DNA from: Lawsonella sp012842085 | GTDB taxonomy: Bacteria > Actinomycetota > Actinomycetes > Mycobacteriales > Mycobacteriaceae | DNA length: 64,000 nucleotides | Assembly: GCA_036749735.1 (NCBI GenBank) | Contig: DAINXV010000002.1 | Location: forward strand, 1 to 64,000 | Reading direction: 5' to 3' | Part shown: one piece after another, positions 24,975-32,363 of the stretch | How the letters are laid out: every line of letters starts with the position of its first letter | Numbering within the stretch: position 1 is the stretch's first letter | The notes under the pieces: generated by a model | What the model was told of the DNA's origin: nothing | The model's input: the letters and a program-made list of their open reading frames with translations, nothing else | Database searches by the model: none | Position numbers and translations under genes: made by a program

Positions 24975-25820
24975 TTGTCAGGACCAATAGTCGGCGTCTG
25001 TAAAACTGACGATCAACCTTTGTGCTATTTCCGGTGGGATGCGGAAGAACCGCGTGGAGTTGTGCAGATCGAGCATGGTTTGGGGGACCACGCCCAACGC
25101 TACAACTATCTTGCGGAAAAGTTAGCGGCAGCGGGTTATGTGGTTTACGCTGCGGACCATATTGGCCACGGTATTACCGGCCACATGAACGGGGATTTCG
25201 GAAAACTTCCTGCGAATGCTCACGAAAAAATCTTGGATGGTTTTGAAGCCATGACGCGACTTGTGCAGAAGGAGTATCCTGGGCTGCCCCTTATTTTTAT
25301 TGCACATTCGTGGGGTAGTTTTTTGGCGCAACAGTATTGTTTGAAGACCGCCGCTAAGATTCAGGGTCTTGTCCTTACTGGGACGAGTTTTATTCCGCTG
25401 GAAGTCCCTCCGGATTTCTTTGATTTCAACCGCCAGTGGCGTGACGATCCTGATTGTGAACCCAACGAGTGGTTGACGCGCGATCCGGAGGTGCGGAAAG
25501 CAGCGCGTGAGGATCCCAACATGGTGGATATTCTTACGAACTTTATGTACGAAAAACCGGAGGAAGCGTTAAAGCTTGTTACTCCGATTCCGGGGCCCCA
25601 GGAGCATCCATTCTCACTGCTTATTCAAAGTGGCGAATATGATCCCATGTCCTATGGAATTTGTGCCGTCGAGATTCTCGCGGAGGGATATAAGCGGATC
25701 ACGAAACTGGATGACATTACTCTTATCAAATATCCGGGTGCGCGCCATGAGGTTTACAACGAGATCAACAAAGACGAGATAATCGCGGACCTTATTGAGT
25801 GGTTACAGGAGCGGTTCTAG
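24975..25820 (+). CDS. Alpha/beta hydrolase, monoacylglycerol-lipase-like
   Basis: The sequence matches the serine-hydrolase group containing monoglyceride lipases and lysophospholipases (hydrolase_4). The oxyanion motif HGLGDHA is at 34-40. The nucleophile elbow is AHSWGS with Ser112, unusual in having Ala before His and Ser after Gly where the common form is GHSMGG. Asp223 (GEYDPMS) and His258 (GARHEVYNE) complete the triad. The 281 residues are typical and no signal peptide is seen, so it should be cytosolic. TTG at 24975 follows AAGGGAGGA. The stop codon overlaps the stop codon of convergent xseB. The true substrate is unknown. Confidence 0.85.
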   Translation: MSGPIVGVCKTDDQPLCYFRWDAEEPRGVVQIEHGLGDHAQRYNYLAEKLAAAGYVVYAADHIGHGITGHMNGDFGKLPANAHEKILDGFEAMTRLVQKEYPGLPLIFIAHSWGSFLAQQYCLKTAAKIQGLVLTGTSFIPLEVPPDFFDFNRQWRDDPDCEPNEWLTRDPEVRKAAREDPNMVDILTNFMYEKPEEALKLVTPIPGPQEHPFSLLIQSGEYDPMSYGICAVEILAEGYKRITKLDDITLIKYPGARHEVYNEINKDEIIADLIEWLQERF

Positions 25821-26101
25821 GACTCGTCCGTGCTGGCGTTGTCGTCCGCCTCATCCTCAGTTTTCTGGAGGGTAGCTTCAATCCGTTGGTGCGCGCCTTT
25901 AAGTAAACTTTCGCACCGTTGAGCAAGTTCTTCGCCGCGTTCCCACAGGTCGAGGGAATCATCCAGACTCAGTCCGCCCTCTTCCAGTGCGCGCACAGTC
26001 TGGGTGAGTTCCTCTTTAGCAGCCTCATAGTCGAGAGTGTCTACAGCGGGGCGTTCCTCGGTTGTTTCGTTGTTTTTAGTCTCTTGAGTCTGTTGAGCCA
26101 T
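25817..26101 (-). CDS. xseB: Exodeoxyribonuclease VII small subunit
   Basis: XseB is the small helical subunit that binds several-fold to XseA in exonuclease VII, which degrades single-stranded DNA in both directions. The core (about 24-75) has the family pattern LDYEAAKEELTQTVRALEEGGLSLDDSL... with the heptad of a two-helix coiled coil and ends near the WERGEELAQRCESLL segment. The 94 residues include an acidic tail rich in Asp and Glu. It starts 26 bases inside the end of xseA, which implies translational coupling. Confidence 0.93.
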   Translation of the reverse strand: MAQQTQETKNNETTEERPAVDTLDYEAAKEELTQTVRALEEGGLSLDDSLDLWERGEELAQRCESLLKGAHQRIEATLQKTEDEADDNASTDES

Positions 26102-27356
26102 TGTCTTCCTTATGGGTTGGGGAGGTAGTGGATTTGTGGGTGGTTAAAACGGCAGCGGTGAGTGAACCGTCGAACGTTCTCACCCTCAATTCGCTACCGG
26201 GAGGGGAGTCATCGATGCTTGTTAGTGTTTTGACAGCGCCAGCGGGGTCGCGAACTTGGACCACAGAATAGCCGCGTGCCAACGTTCGCAAGGGACCCAA
26301 TGCGGTGAGTTGGCTCGCCGCATTGGCTATCTGGTTGTCCTCATCGGCAAGTAAGCGTTCTATAGTGTGCGCTAACTGTTGGCGGAGTAGCTCATTGTCC
26401 TGCAGTCGGTCGGTAACGATGCGAAGCGGTTGAGCCAGTACGGGGCGGGTGGTGACGGTCTGCAGCAGATTCCGTTCCCGGGTTACCCAGTTGCGCAGTG
26501 CAGAAGCATTGCGGAGACGTAATTCTTGGATGAGGGTTCGCTCCGCGGAGGCATCTGGCACTACTCGTTTGGCCGCGTCTGTCGGTGTCGCTGCCCGGAG
26601 ATCCGCCACATAATCCAGTAATGGGGTGTCGGGTTCGTGCCCGATAGCAGACACCACGGGTGTTGTGGCACGGTGGACCGCCCGCACCATTGTTTCGTCG
26701 GAAAAAGGCAGTAGGTCTTCCATGGAGCCACCGCCGCGCGCAATGATGATGACATCAATGCTGGGATCTGCGTCTAAGAGTTGCAGTTGCTCCACCACTT
26801 CCGGAGTGCAGCGGTTTCCCTGAACAGTGGCATAGCGCACCGTGAAGCGGACATTCTCCCAACGGCTGCGGGCGACGCTCAACACATCGCGTTCAGCCGC
26901 CGAATTCCTTCCCGTAATGAGCCCGATATTGCGTGGCAGGAAGGGAAGTGGACGTTTAAGTTCGGGAGCGAAGAGCCCTTCCGCTGCTAACTGTTGGCGG
27001 AGCCGTTCAATGCGAGCGAGCAGTTCACCTAACCCTGCTTGGCGGACACTTTTGGCCATCAGAGAAAGCGAGCCACTGCCTTTATAGAAGGTGAAGGAGC
27101 CGTTGACGATGACCCGTCCACCTTCTTGGATGAGGTCATCCTGTAGGAGTCGGGACGGACACGTGACTTGGAGCGATACTTTTTCTTCCAGGTCACGTAG
27201 CGAAAAATATGAGTAATAGGCTTGTGGTCGCCGTTTGAGCTGCGTTATCTCGCCCTCCACCCAGGCTTCCCCAAGCCGGTCGATCCACTGCCCAACTAAT
27301 CGACCTACTTCTCGCACGGGGTAGGGGTGTTCGGCAGACATGGGTTGTGACTGCAT
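26076..27356 (-). CDS. xseA: Exodeoxyribonuclease VII large subunit
   Basis: XseA is the catalytic subunit of exonuclease VII. An N-terminal OB-fold (about 10-110, including GEITQLKRR and YFSLRD) is followed by the catalytic domain with GLITGRNSAAERD, VIIIARGGGSMEDLLPF and HEPDTPLLDYVADLRAATPTDAA split by short spacers, then a coiled-coil region. ATG at 27356 is chosen over a TTG at 27416 because AGAGG lies eight bases before it; this gives 426 residues, normal for actinobacteria. It is divergent from ispH, the arrangement also found in M. tuberculosis. Confidence 0.95.
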   Translation of the reverse strand: MQSQPMSAEHPYPVREVGRLVGQWIDRLGEAWVEGEITQLKRRPQAYYSYFSLRDLEEKVSLQVTCPSRLLQDDLIQEGGRVIVNGSFTFYKGSGSLSLMAKSVRQAGLGELLARIERLRQQLAAEGLFAPELKRPLPFLPRNIGLITGRNSAAERDVLSVARSRWENVRFTVRYATVQGNRCTPEVVEQLQLLDADPSIDVIIIARGGGSMEDLLPFSDETMVRAVHRATTPVVSAIGHEPDTPLLDYVADLRAATPTDAAKRVVPDASAERTLIQELRLRNASALRNWVTRERNLLQTVTTRPVLAQPLRIVTDRLQDNELLRQQLAHTIERLLADEDNQIANAASQLTALGPLRTLARGYSVVQVRDPAGAVKTLTSIDDSPPGSELRVRTFDGSLTAAVLTTHKSTTSPTHKEDNGSTDSRD

Positions 27357-27440
27357 CTGTTCACCTCTTCCGACGAGTGTTGAAAGGTCTTCGTTTCTCA
27401 ATTGTAGAGATTGCAAGTAACAAAGATCGCAGACACCCCG

Positions 27441-27446
27441 TAGGCT
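27441..27446 (+). promoter_or_regulatory. Predicted -10 element of ispH (leaderless)
   Basis: TAGGCT is followed by six bases (ATAAGC) and the ATG at 27453. No ribosome-binding site is present. Confidence 0.5.
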
Positions 27447-27452
27447 ATAAGC

Positions 27453-28400
27453 ATGAGGAAAGTATTGCTAGCTTCGCCACGCGGTTATTGTGCCGGCGTG
27501 GATCGTGCCGTCGAGACAGTGGAATTGGCCCTTAAGCATTACGGAGCCCCGATTTATGTGCGCAAAGAAATCGTACATAACCGCCACGTTGTTGATACGT
27601 TGACGGAAGCGGGAGCAATTTTTGTCAACGAGGTGGACGAAGTTCCGGAGGGTTCAGTTCTGGTTTTTTCTGCCCACGGTATTGCCCCCTCGGTTTTGGA
27701 AGCGGCTAAGGAACGCAAACTCAGAACCATTGACGCGACCTGCCCACTGGTGAAGAAGGTGCATGGGGAAGCCCGACGGTTTGCCAAGCACGGCAAAGAA
27801 ATCATCCTTATTGGTCATCGTGGCCATGAGGAGGTTGAGGGCACGGCTGGGGAGGCCCCAGAACAGACTTATGTCGTGGAAGGCCGCGAAGACGTCGAGA
27901 AGCTGCAGGTGAAGGATCCTTCGCAACTTGTGTGGCTGTCCCAGACTACGCTCAGCGTGGATGAAACTCAGGACACGGTAGCTTTCCTGAAGGAGAAGTT
28001 CCCAGAGATTGAGGATCCGCCTTCGGATGACATTTGTTACGCCACCCAGAACCGCCAAGGTGCGGTGAAAGAGATCGCCCAACGGTGTGACGTGGTGCTG
28101 GTTGTGGGGTCGCGTAACTCGTCTAACTCTGTGCGTTTGCGCGAGGTTGCGGAACAGGCCGGCGTCAAGAAGGCCTACTTGATCGACTTTTCCCATGAGA
28201 TCGATCCCGAATGGATCGCTGATGCGGAGACAGTGGGTGTAACTTCCGGCGCGTCCGTTCCCGAAATTCTGGTGCGCGATGTCGTTGATTATTTGCTCGA
28301 TAATGGTTTCGACACGGTGGAGGAAGTTACCACTGTTGACGAGAAAATGAGCTTTCAGCTGCCTCCCGAGATTCGGAAAGCGATGAAAACGGCTCAGTAG
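27453..28400 (+). CDS. ispH: 4-hydroxy-3-methylbut-2-enyl diphosphate reductase
   Basis: IspH (LytB) is the last enzyme of the MEP pathway and makes isopentenyl and dimethylallyl diphosphate, feeding the prenyl synthase in this window. Its iron-sulphur cluster is held by Cys13 (PRGYCAGVDRA), Cys97 (DATCPLV) and Cys195 (DDICYATQ). The 315 residues fit. The ATG at 27453 has no ribosome-binding site; a TANNNT element six bases upstream predicts a leaderless mRNA. Its stop codon directly abuts that of the convergent DUF6542 gene. Confidence 0.97.
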   Translation: MRKVLLASPRGYCAGVDRAVETVELALKHYGAPIYVRKEIVHNRHVVDTLTEAGAIFVNEVDEVPEGSVLVFSAHGIAPSVLEAAKERKLRTIDATCPLVKKVHGEARRFAKHGKEIILIGHRGHEEVEGTAGEAPEQTYVVEGREDVEKLQVKDPSQLVWLSQTTLSVDETQDTVAFLKEKFPEIEDPPSDDICYATQNRQGAVKEIAQRCDVVLVVGSRNSSNSVRLREVAEQAGVKKAYLIDFSHEIDPEWIADAETVGVTSGASVPEILVRDVVDYLLDNGFDTVEEVTTVDEKMSFQLPPEIRKAMKTAQ

Positions 28401-29612
28401 TTAGTCGTCTTCTCTTCTTCTCCGGTACCGCGGCTCTTTTCCCTGTAAATAGGGATTGCGCTGGTAGGGATTCTGGGGTTGACGGGGGTCCTGCCGACCG
28501 CGGCTATATTTCGGCGGTGTTTGGGCATAGGGATTCTGGCGACGTTCCCCCTCCGCCGATGGACGCTGTGGGCGACGTGCGTGTGGTGGCATGGGACGTT
28601 GTCCTTGCATACCTTGCCTGCGTGGATCCGGTCCCATCCGTCCGCGGGCGGCGGCTTGGCGGGGATCCATATAGGGGCGCCTTCCTCCACTTGGGGGCAT
28701 TTGCCGGGGAGGAATCCGGCCACCTGGAGGTGGCATGCGTCGACCTTGCTGGGGTGGCGGCATACGTCCGCCTTGTTGTGCCCGTGCCCGCTGTACCCGG
28801 AGGGCTAGTTCGCGCCGGCGACGACGCAGATCTTCCATTTGTTCGGGGGTAAGGCGTCGGGCAGTTGGGGGTTGTTGACGGCCCCGCGCGTCGGACGTGG
28901 CGCGACTGGGCTGCTGTCCTGGATAGCGACCGAATGGGGCGGGGGTTTCCCGGGAGGGGTGAGCAATGCGTGGAATGTCCGTGGAGGGGCGTGCTCCCAC
29001 AGGGCGTGGCCGCGGAGTGGTCGCTGTTCTACGGTTGGAGGGCTGGGGTGCTGTTGGTGCCGTGGTAGGGGCTTTGCGGCGTTTTTCGGCGGGTTTGCGA
29101 GGTTCGGCAGGTTTTGTCCCGGCAGCCATCTGGGTTTTGTTGAAGAGGGATACGATCCAGAGCTGGTCCCAGCCTTGTTTGGCGCCGAATGCACCTATAC
29201 GGACGAGACCGATTATGAACGCTCCCACAAAGCCGGTCAACATTACTGGCACGCCGCGAACGAAGGGAATACCGATGTTGAGAATGGCGGTTTTGGTCCC
29301 CGTCATGTCGTTTATCGACATTTGGATGAGATAGAAGATGGGGATGCTGAAGGTGTACGCCAATACTGGCATAACGATGCTGGTGAAGAGGGCGTCGAAC
29401 TCTGCAGCGAGGACGCCGAAGAGGGAGCATGCAACAAAGAATATGTAGAAGAAGATCCCTATGTCTTTGGTGATTGCGCTGAGAGCCATTCCGATTCCGC
29501 AGGCAACAACATAAAGCGCAATTACTCCCCACCAGGGTATACCGCGGTAGGACCGGAGGGCTGACCTCTTCCGGTCCGGTGTCGACGAATCGGCGCGGTA
29601 GTTGATGTGCAC
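28401..29612 (-). CDS. DUF6542-type membrane protein with long Arg/Pro-rich tail
   Basis: The function is unknown. The first 170 residues contain about four hydrophobic helices after a basic N-terminus, as in the actinobacterial protein encoded beside ispH in mycobacteria (Rv1111c-like). The remaining 230 residues are low-complexity, rich in Arg, Pro, Gln and Gly, with repeated RMPPP/RIPPR/QMPPSGGR units near 300-330 and an Arg-rich end. This tail is probably cytoplasmic and disordered. GTG at 29612 lacks a ribosome-binding site but has TACAGT six bases upstream. The opposite strand carries long open frames over the GC-rich tail region; these are not genes. Confidence 0.78.
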   Translation of the reverse strand: MHINYRADSSTPDRKRSALRSYRGIPWWGVIALYVVACGIGMALSAITKDIGIFFYIFFVACSLFGVLAAEFDALFTSIVMPVLAYTFSIPIFYLIQMSINDMTGTKTAILNIGIPFVRGVPVMLTGFVGAFIIGLVRIGAFGAKQGWDQLWIVSLFNKTQMAAGTKPAEPRKPAEKRRKAPTTAPTAPQPSNRRTATTPRPRPVGARPSTDIPRIAHPSRETPAPFGRYPGQQPSRATSDARGRQQPPTARRLTPEQMEDLRRRRRELALRVQRARAQQGGRMPPPQQGRRMPPPGGRIPPRQMPPSGGRRPYMDPRQAAARGRMGPDPRRQGMQGQRPMPPHARRPQRPSAEGERRQNPYAQTPPKYSRGRQDPRQPQNPYQRNPYLQGKEPRYRRRREDD

Positions 29613-29618
29613 ACGTCA

Positions 29619-29624
29619 ACTGTA
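29619..29624 (-). promoter_or_regulatory. Predicted -10 element of the DUF6542 gene (leaderless)
   Basis: TACAGT on the minus strand lies six bases (TGACGT) before the GTG at 29612. It falls between the gene and the rmuC stop. Confidence 0.45.
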
Positions 29625-29636
29625 CCGGGAAGCCAC

Positions 29637-30728
29637 CTATATATCGGAAATCGCACGCGGGTGGCTATCTATTTCTTGCGTTTCTATGTCTTTTTCGGTG
29701 CCTCTAATGCCGTGTTGGCGAAGTTTCCGGGCAGTCACGACTAGCCGCGAATCAATTGAGCTCAGCGCCGAGTTGTAGGAATCGACCGCTTTACCCAGTT
29801 GGGTACCTACTCCACGGAGATGTGTCGTAACTACATCTATACGGTCATAAAGTTCTTGCCCAAGGCGTTGAATATCGCGAGCATCTTCCGTCAAACGATC
29901 GTGCTGCCACGTCAGCGCAACTGTTCGCAGGAGGGCTATGAGGGTGGTGGGGGTTGCTAGCACGACATTCTTTTTGAATGCATAGTCCAGCAATTCTGGT
30001 GCTGCCTGCAAGACCGTGTCTAGAAAGGCATCTCCAGGAACAAACATGACGACAAATTCTGGACTCGAAACAAACGACGTCCAGTAGGATTTCTTCGCCA
30101 AAATGTCGATGTGTGATTTTACTGACTTCACACAGTTGCGCAGGGCTGCTTCCGCCTCCGCATCTGACTGGGCATTAATGGCAGTGAGGTAGGAATCGAA
30201 CGGCACTTTGGCATCAATGACTATTGTCCGCCCACGGGAAAGTTTCACTACCAAATCGGGGCGTTGTTGTTGGGATCCAATTTTAACGTAGTGCTGGGTG
30301 TCAAAATCGCAATGTTTAGCCATTCCGGAAAGCTCTACCACCCGCTCCAACTGCATTTCTCCCCATTGTCCACGAATATTGGGGGATCGCAGTGCTGATG
30401 CTAAACGGTTGGTTTCTTCCGACAACAGACGAGAAGTGCGCTGCATATTAAGAACACTCTCGGTAAGTTGTGAAAACTCTTTGAGTCTTTGTCGCTCCAA
30501 TTGCTCCATATGAGAGTTAAGCCCATGCAGACTTTCTGTCAGGGGATGGATGACTGGCATGACGGCATCAGAGACCGAGTCAGCCTGATGTTGCAGCAAT
30601 TCTCCAGAAAGCGAGGTTTGGCGCATGATGTCGCGCTGGGTTGCCCACGCATTTCCCCGAGCAAGCCAGCCGATGAGTCCTCCGAGGAGGAAGAACAGAA
30701 TAGAACACCCAACTGTTAAAAGAACCAT
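29637..30728 (-). CDS. rmuC: DNA recombination protein RmuC
   Basis: RmuC proteins carry a PD-(D/E)XK-type nuclease-like domain and limit recombination at inverted repeats in E. coli. An N-terminal membrane helix (about 2-23) is followed by a coiled coil (about 30-110) and the conserved domain with SPNIRGQWGEMQLERVVELSG (split around residue 113), DLVVKL, IDAKVPFDSYL and MFVPGDAFL. At 363 residues it is shorter than E. coli RmuC but usual for actinobacteria. ATG at 30728 lies in the loop of a 14-bp hairpin (separate entry); TATAAG lies six bases before it. It follows the AI-2E exporter gene by 48 bases. Confidence 0.9.
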   Translation of the reverse strand: MVLLTVGCSILFFLLGGLIGWLARGNAWATQRDIMRQTSLSGELLQHQADSVSDAVMPVIHPLTESLHGLNSHMEQLERQRLKEFSQLTESVLNMQRTSRLLSEETNRLASALRSPNIRGQWGEMQLERVVELSGMAKHCDFDTQHYVKIGSQQQRPDLVVKLSRGRTIVIDAKVPFDSYLTAINAQSDAEAEAALRNCVKSVKSHIDILAKKSYWTSFVSSPEFVVMFVPGDAFLDTVLQAAPELLDYAFKKNVVLATPTTLIALLRTVALTWQHDRLTEDARDIQRLGQELYDRIDVVTTHLRGVGTQLGKAVDSYNSALSSIDSRLVVTARKLRQHGIRGTEKDIETQEIDSHPRAISDI

Positions 30729-30752
30729 AAGTCACTTATAACAGTTGGGTGT
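30706..30752 (-). repeat. Perfect 14-bp inverted repeat enclosing the rmuC start codon
   Basis: ACACCCAACTGTTA (30706-30719 on the plus strand) recurs as its exact complement at 30739-30752. The 19-base loop contains the rmuC ATG (30726-30728). One arm lies before the gene and the other covers rmuC codons 4-8. On the minus strand no T tract follows, so it is not an ordinary terminator. It would present or lock the translation start in RNA, or form a protein site in DNA. Confidence 0.75.
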
Positions 30753-30776
30753 ATCAAAAAACCGATGTGAAACTAG

Positions 30777-32126
30777 TTAGCTAGTCTTTGCGTCAGATTT
30801 TTTGCTGAATTTCGACTGCAGAGTGTGGGTCTTTTCTTTGACCCATTCGGTGAACTTGTTGTCCTCGTCCTCATCGTCTTCCTTGTGGGGTGGGGTAGCA
30901 GAGGGTATCTCTGCCCGCTTATCCCACTGTTCACTCCAGTAGCGGAATACCACTGCAATAACCGCAGTAATCGGCACTGCCAGGAAGGCGCCCACGATTC
31001 CGTAGAGAGTACCGCCAGCTGAGACCACGAGCAGCACAATCACTGGATGCAGGTTCATGGCGTTGGACTGCAGGAGCGGGGACAGGACGTTTCCTTCCAG
31101 CTGCTGCACCACCAGCACGATGATGAAGAGGATCAAACCGGTCTTGAAGTTGACGCCCACAATGGCCACCGCAATAGCGAGGAAACCAGAAACAAAGGCA
31201 CCGACAATCGGAATGAATCCGCCCAGGAAGGTAATAATCGCTAAGGGGCCTGCCAACGGAACACCCAAGACGACCATACCGATACCGATGAAGGTGGCGT
31301 CGATGAGCGAAACAATTCCCTGGGTACGAATGAATCCACCCAAGGTAGTCCAACTGCGGTTCAGGATGTTACCGATGTGGTCCATGGCGGGGTAGCCAAT
31401 GACGCGGTTCATCCAGGGCATCAGTTTGGATCCGTCCTTAAGGAAGAAGAAGCAGAGTACCAAGGTGATAAGCAGCGTGACGATAGCTGAGCCCATTGCC
31501 CCCACTCCGCTGATTGCCAGCGTTGCGATCTGGGAGGCGGAGGACTGGATCTTGTCAATAATGTAGTTGACGGCGTCATCCAACTGGTTCTGGTTGACGT
31601 TGAATGGAGGCTCCATCAAACGAGCTTCAACGGAGCGCACCCACACCACGGCTTGGTTGGAGAGGGGGCCGATTTCTTTCGCAACGCGCGGGGCAATTGC
31701 AGAGAGAATTCCTGCCACTATGCCCAAACACAGCAGCAGGATTCCCGCGGATGCAAGCCAGCTGGGAACCTTGTGTTTGATCAACCAGTTAACAGGGGGC
31801 CAGAGCGCGGAACATACCAAGATCGCAAGCAGCGTGGGAAGAATACCAACCCACAGGAACCCGATAAGTTTGTAGATCAGGAATGCCGCGATAGCGACAA
31901 AGATGATCCGTAGTGCCCATTTGGAAACCTGTTTGAGGTCTTGTGCAATGTAATCCGAGCGGTTTTTGTTCTCCAACTTTTTGCCTTCATCAGTGGTGAT
32001 GATGGTTTTTTCGGATTCAAGCACCTTTTGCTCTTTTTTATGAATGACCTTCTCGGCTTCGGACATGTCTGCAGGATTTTTCTCTACAGACTTCTCCTCC
32101 GGCGAGTTGGAAGGCGTGTTAGCCAT
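30777..32126 (-). CDS. AI-2E family transporter
   Basis: This is a multi-pass membrane permease of the AI-2 exporter family (TqsA/YdiK type); members export varied small molecules or exchange sodium for protons, and the substrate cannot be predicted. An acidic and lysine-rich cytoplasmic N-terminus (about 1-70) precedes eight hydrophobic helices, with family segments LLITLVLCFFFLKDG and GFIPIVGAFVSG. A charged tail of about 55 residues follows. The 449-residue length is typical. ATG at 32126 follows GGGAGAA. It is upstream of rmuC and downstream of the NSS transporter genes on the same strand. Confidence 0.88.
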   Translation of the reverse strand: MANTPSNSPEEKSVEKNPADMSEAEKVIHKKEQKVLESEKTIITTDEGKKLENKNRSDYIAQDLKQVSKWALRIIFVAIAAFLIYKLIGFLWVGILPTLLAILVCSALWPPVNWLIKHKVPSWLASAGILLLCLGIVAGILSAIAPRVAKEIGPLSNQAVVWVRSVEARLMEPPFNVNQNQLDDAVNYIIDKIQSSASQIATLAISGVGAMGSAIVTLLITLVLCFFFLKDGSKLMPWMNRVIGYPAMDHIGNILNRSWTTLGGFIRTQGIVSLIDATFIGIGMVVLGVPLAGPLAIITFLGGFIPIVGAFVSGFLAIAVAIVGVNFKTGLILFIIVLVVQQLEGNVLSPLLQSNAMNLHPVIVLLVVSAGGTLYGIVGAFLAVPITAVIAVVFRYWSEQWDKRAEIPSATPPHKEDDEDEDNKFTEWVKEKTHTLQSKFSKKSDAKTS

Positions 32127-32243
32127 ATATTCGTTCTCCCAAAGAGTGAGGGCGGTTATTCCTATTCAGTGTAATTGGAATAGAAACCAAAAAGGCGTTG
32201 TGAACCTCTTGTTCGCCGCTAGCGCAACGAAATTGATGGTTTC

Positions 32244-32363
32244 TTATTCTTCGTTATCTAAACTGCCGTCGGGCGTGCGCATCAGGTGGATGGCGCTGGC
32301 CAAAAGCCCGCCCCAGATAACAGTGAGGAACACCACCATCATGATGATTGATTCAACACTCAT
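32244..32363 (-). CDS. metS: NSS transporter small subunit (MetS-like), 39 residues
   Basis: A 39-codon gene begins immediately after the stop codon of the preceding transporter gene (TAA followed directly by ATG). The peptide starts MSVESIIMMVVFLTV, forms one membrane helix (about 5-26) and ends with HLMRTPDGSLDNEE. This matches the small subunits of methionine/alanine NSS importers; in Corynebacterium glutamicum MetS is required with MetP for methionine uptake. It is the only such gene here although two transporter genes precede it, so it may serve both. The assignment is firm by position and sequence pattern. Confidence 0.88.
   Translation of the reverse strand: MSVESIIMMVVFLTVIWGGLLASAIHLMRTPDGSLDNEE

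Noticed and set aside
27340..27372. TGTGA...TCACC pattern near the xseA start as a CRP box
   Set aside because: The half-sites are ten bases apart instead of six and lie across the start of xseA.
28839..29564. 241-codon open frame opposite the DUF6542 gene
   Set aside because: The minus-strand frame has membrane helices and conserved context. The plus frame is Gly/Trp-rich with no recognisable fold and no start signals.
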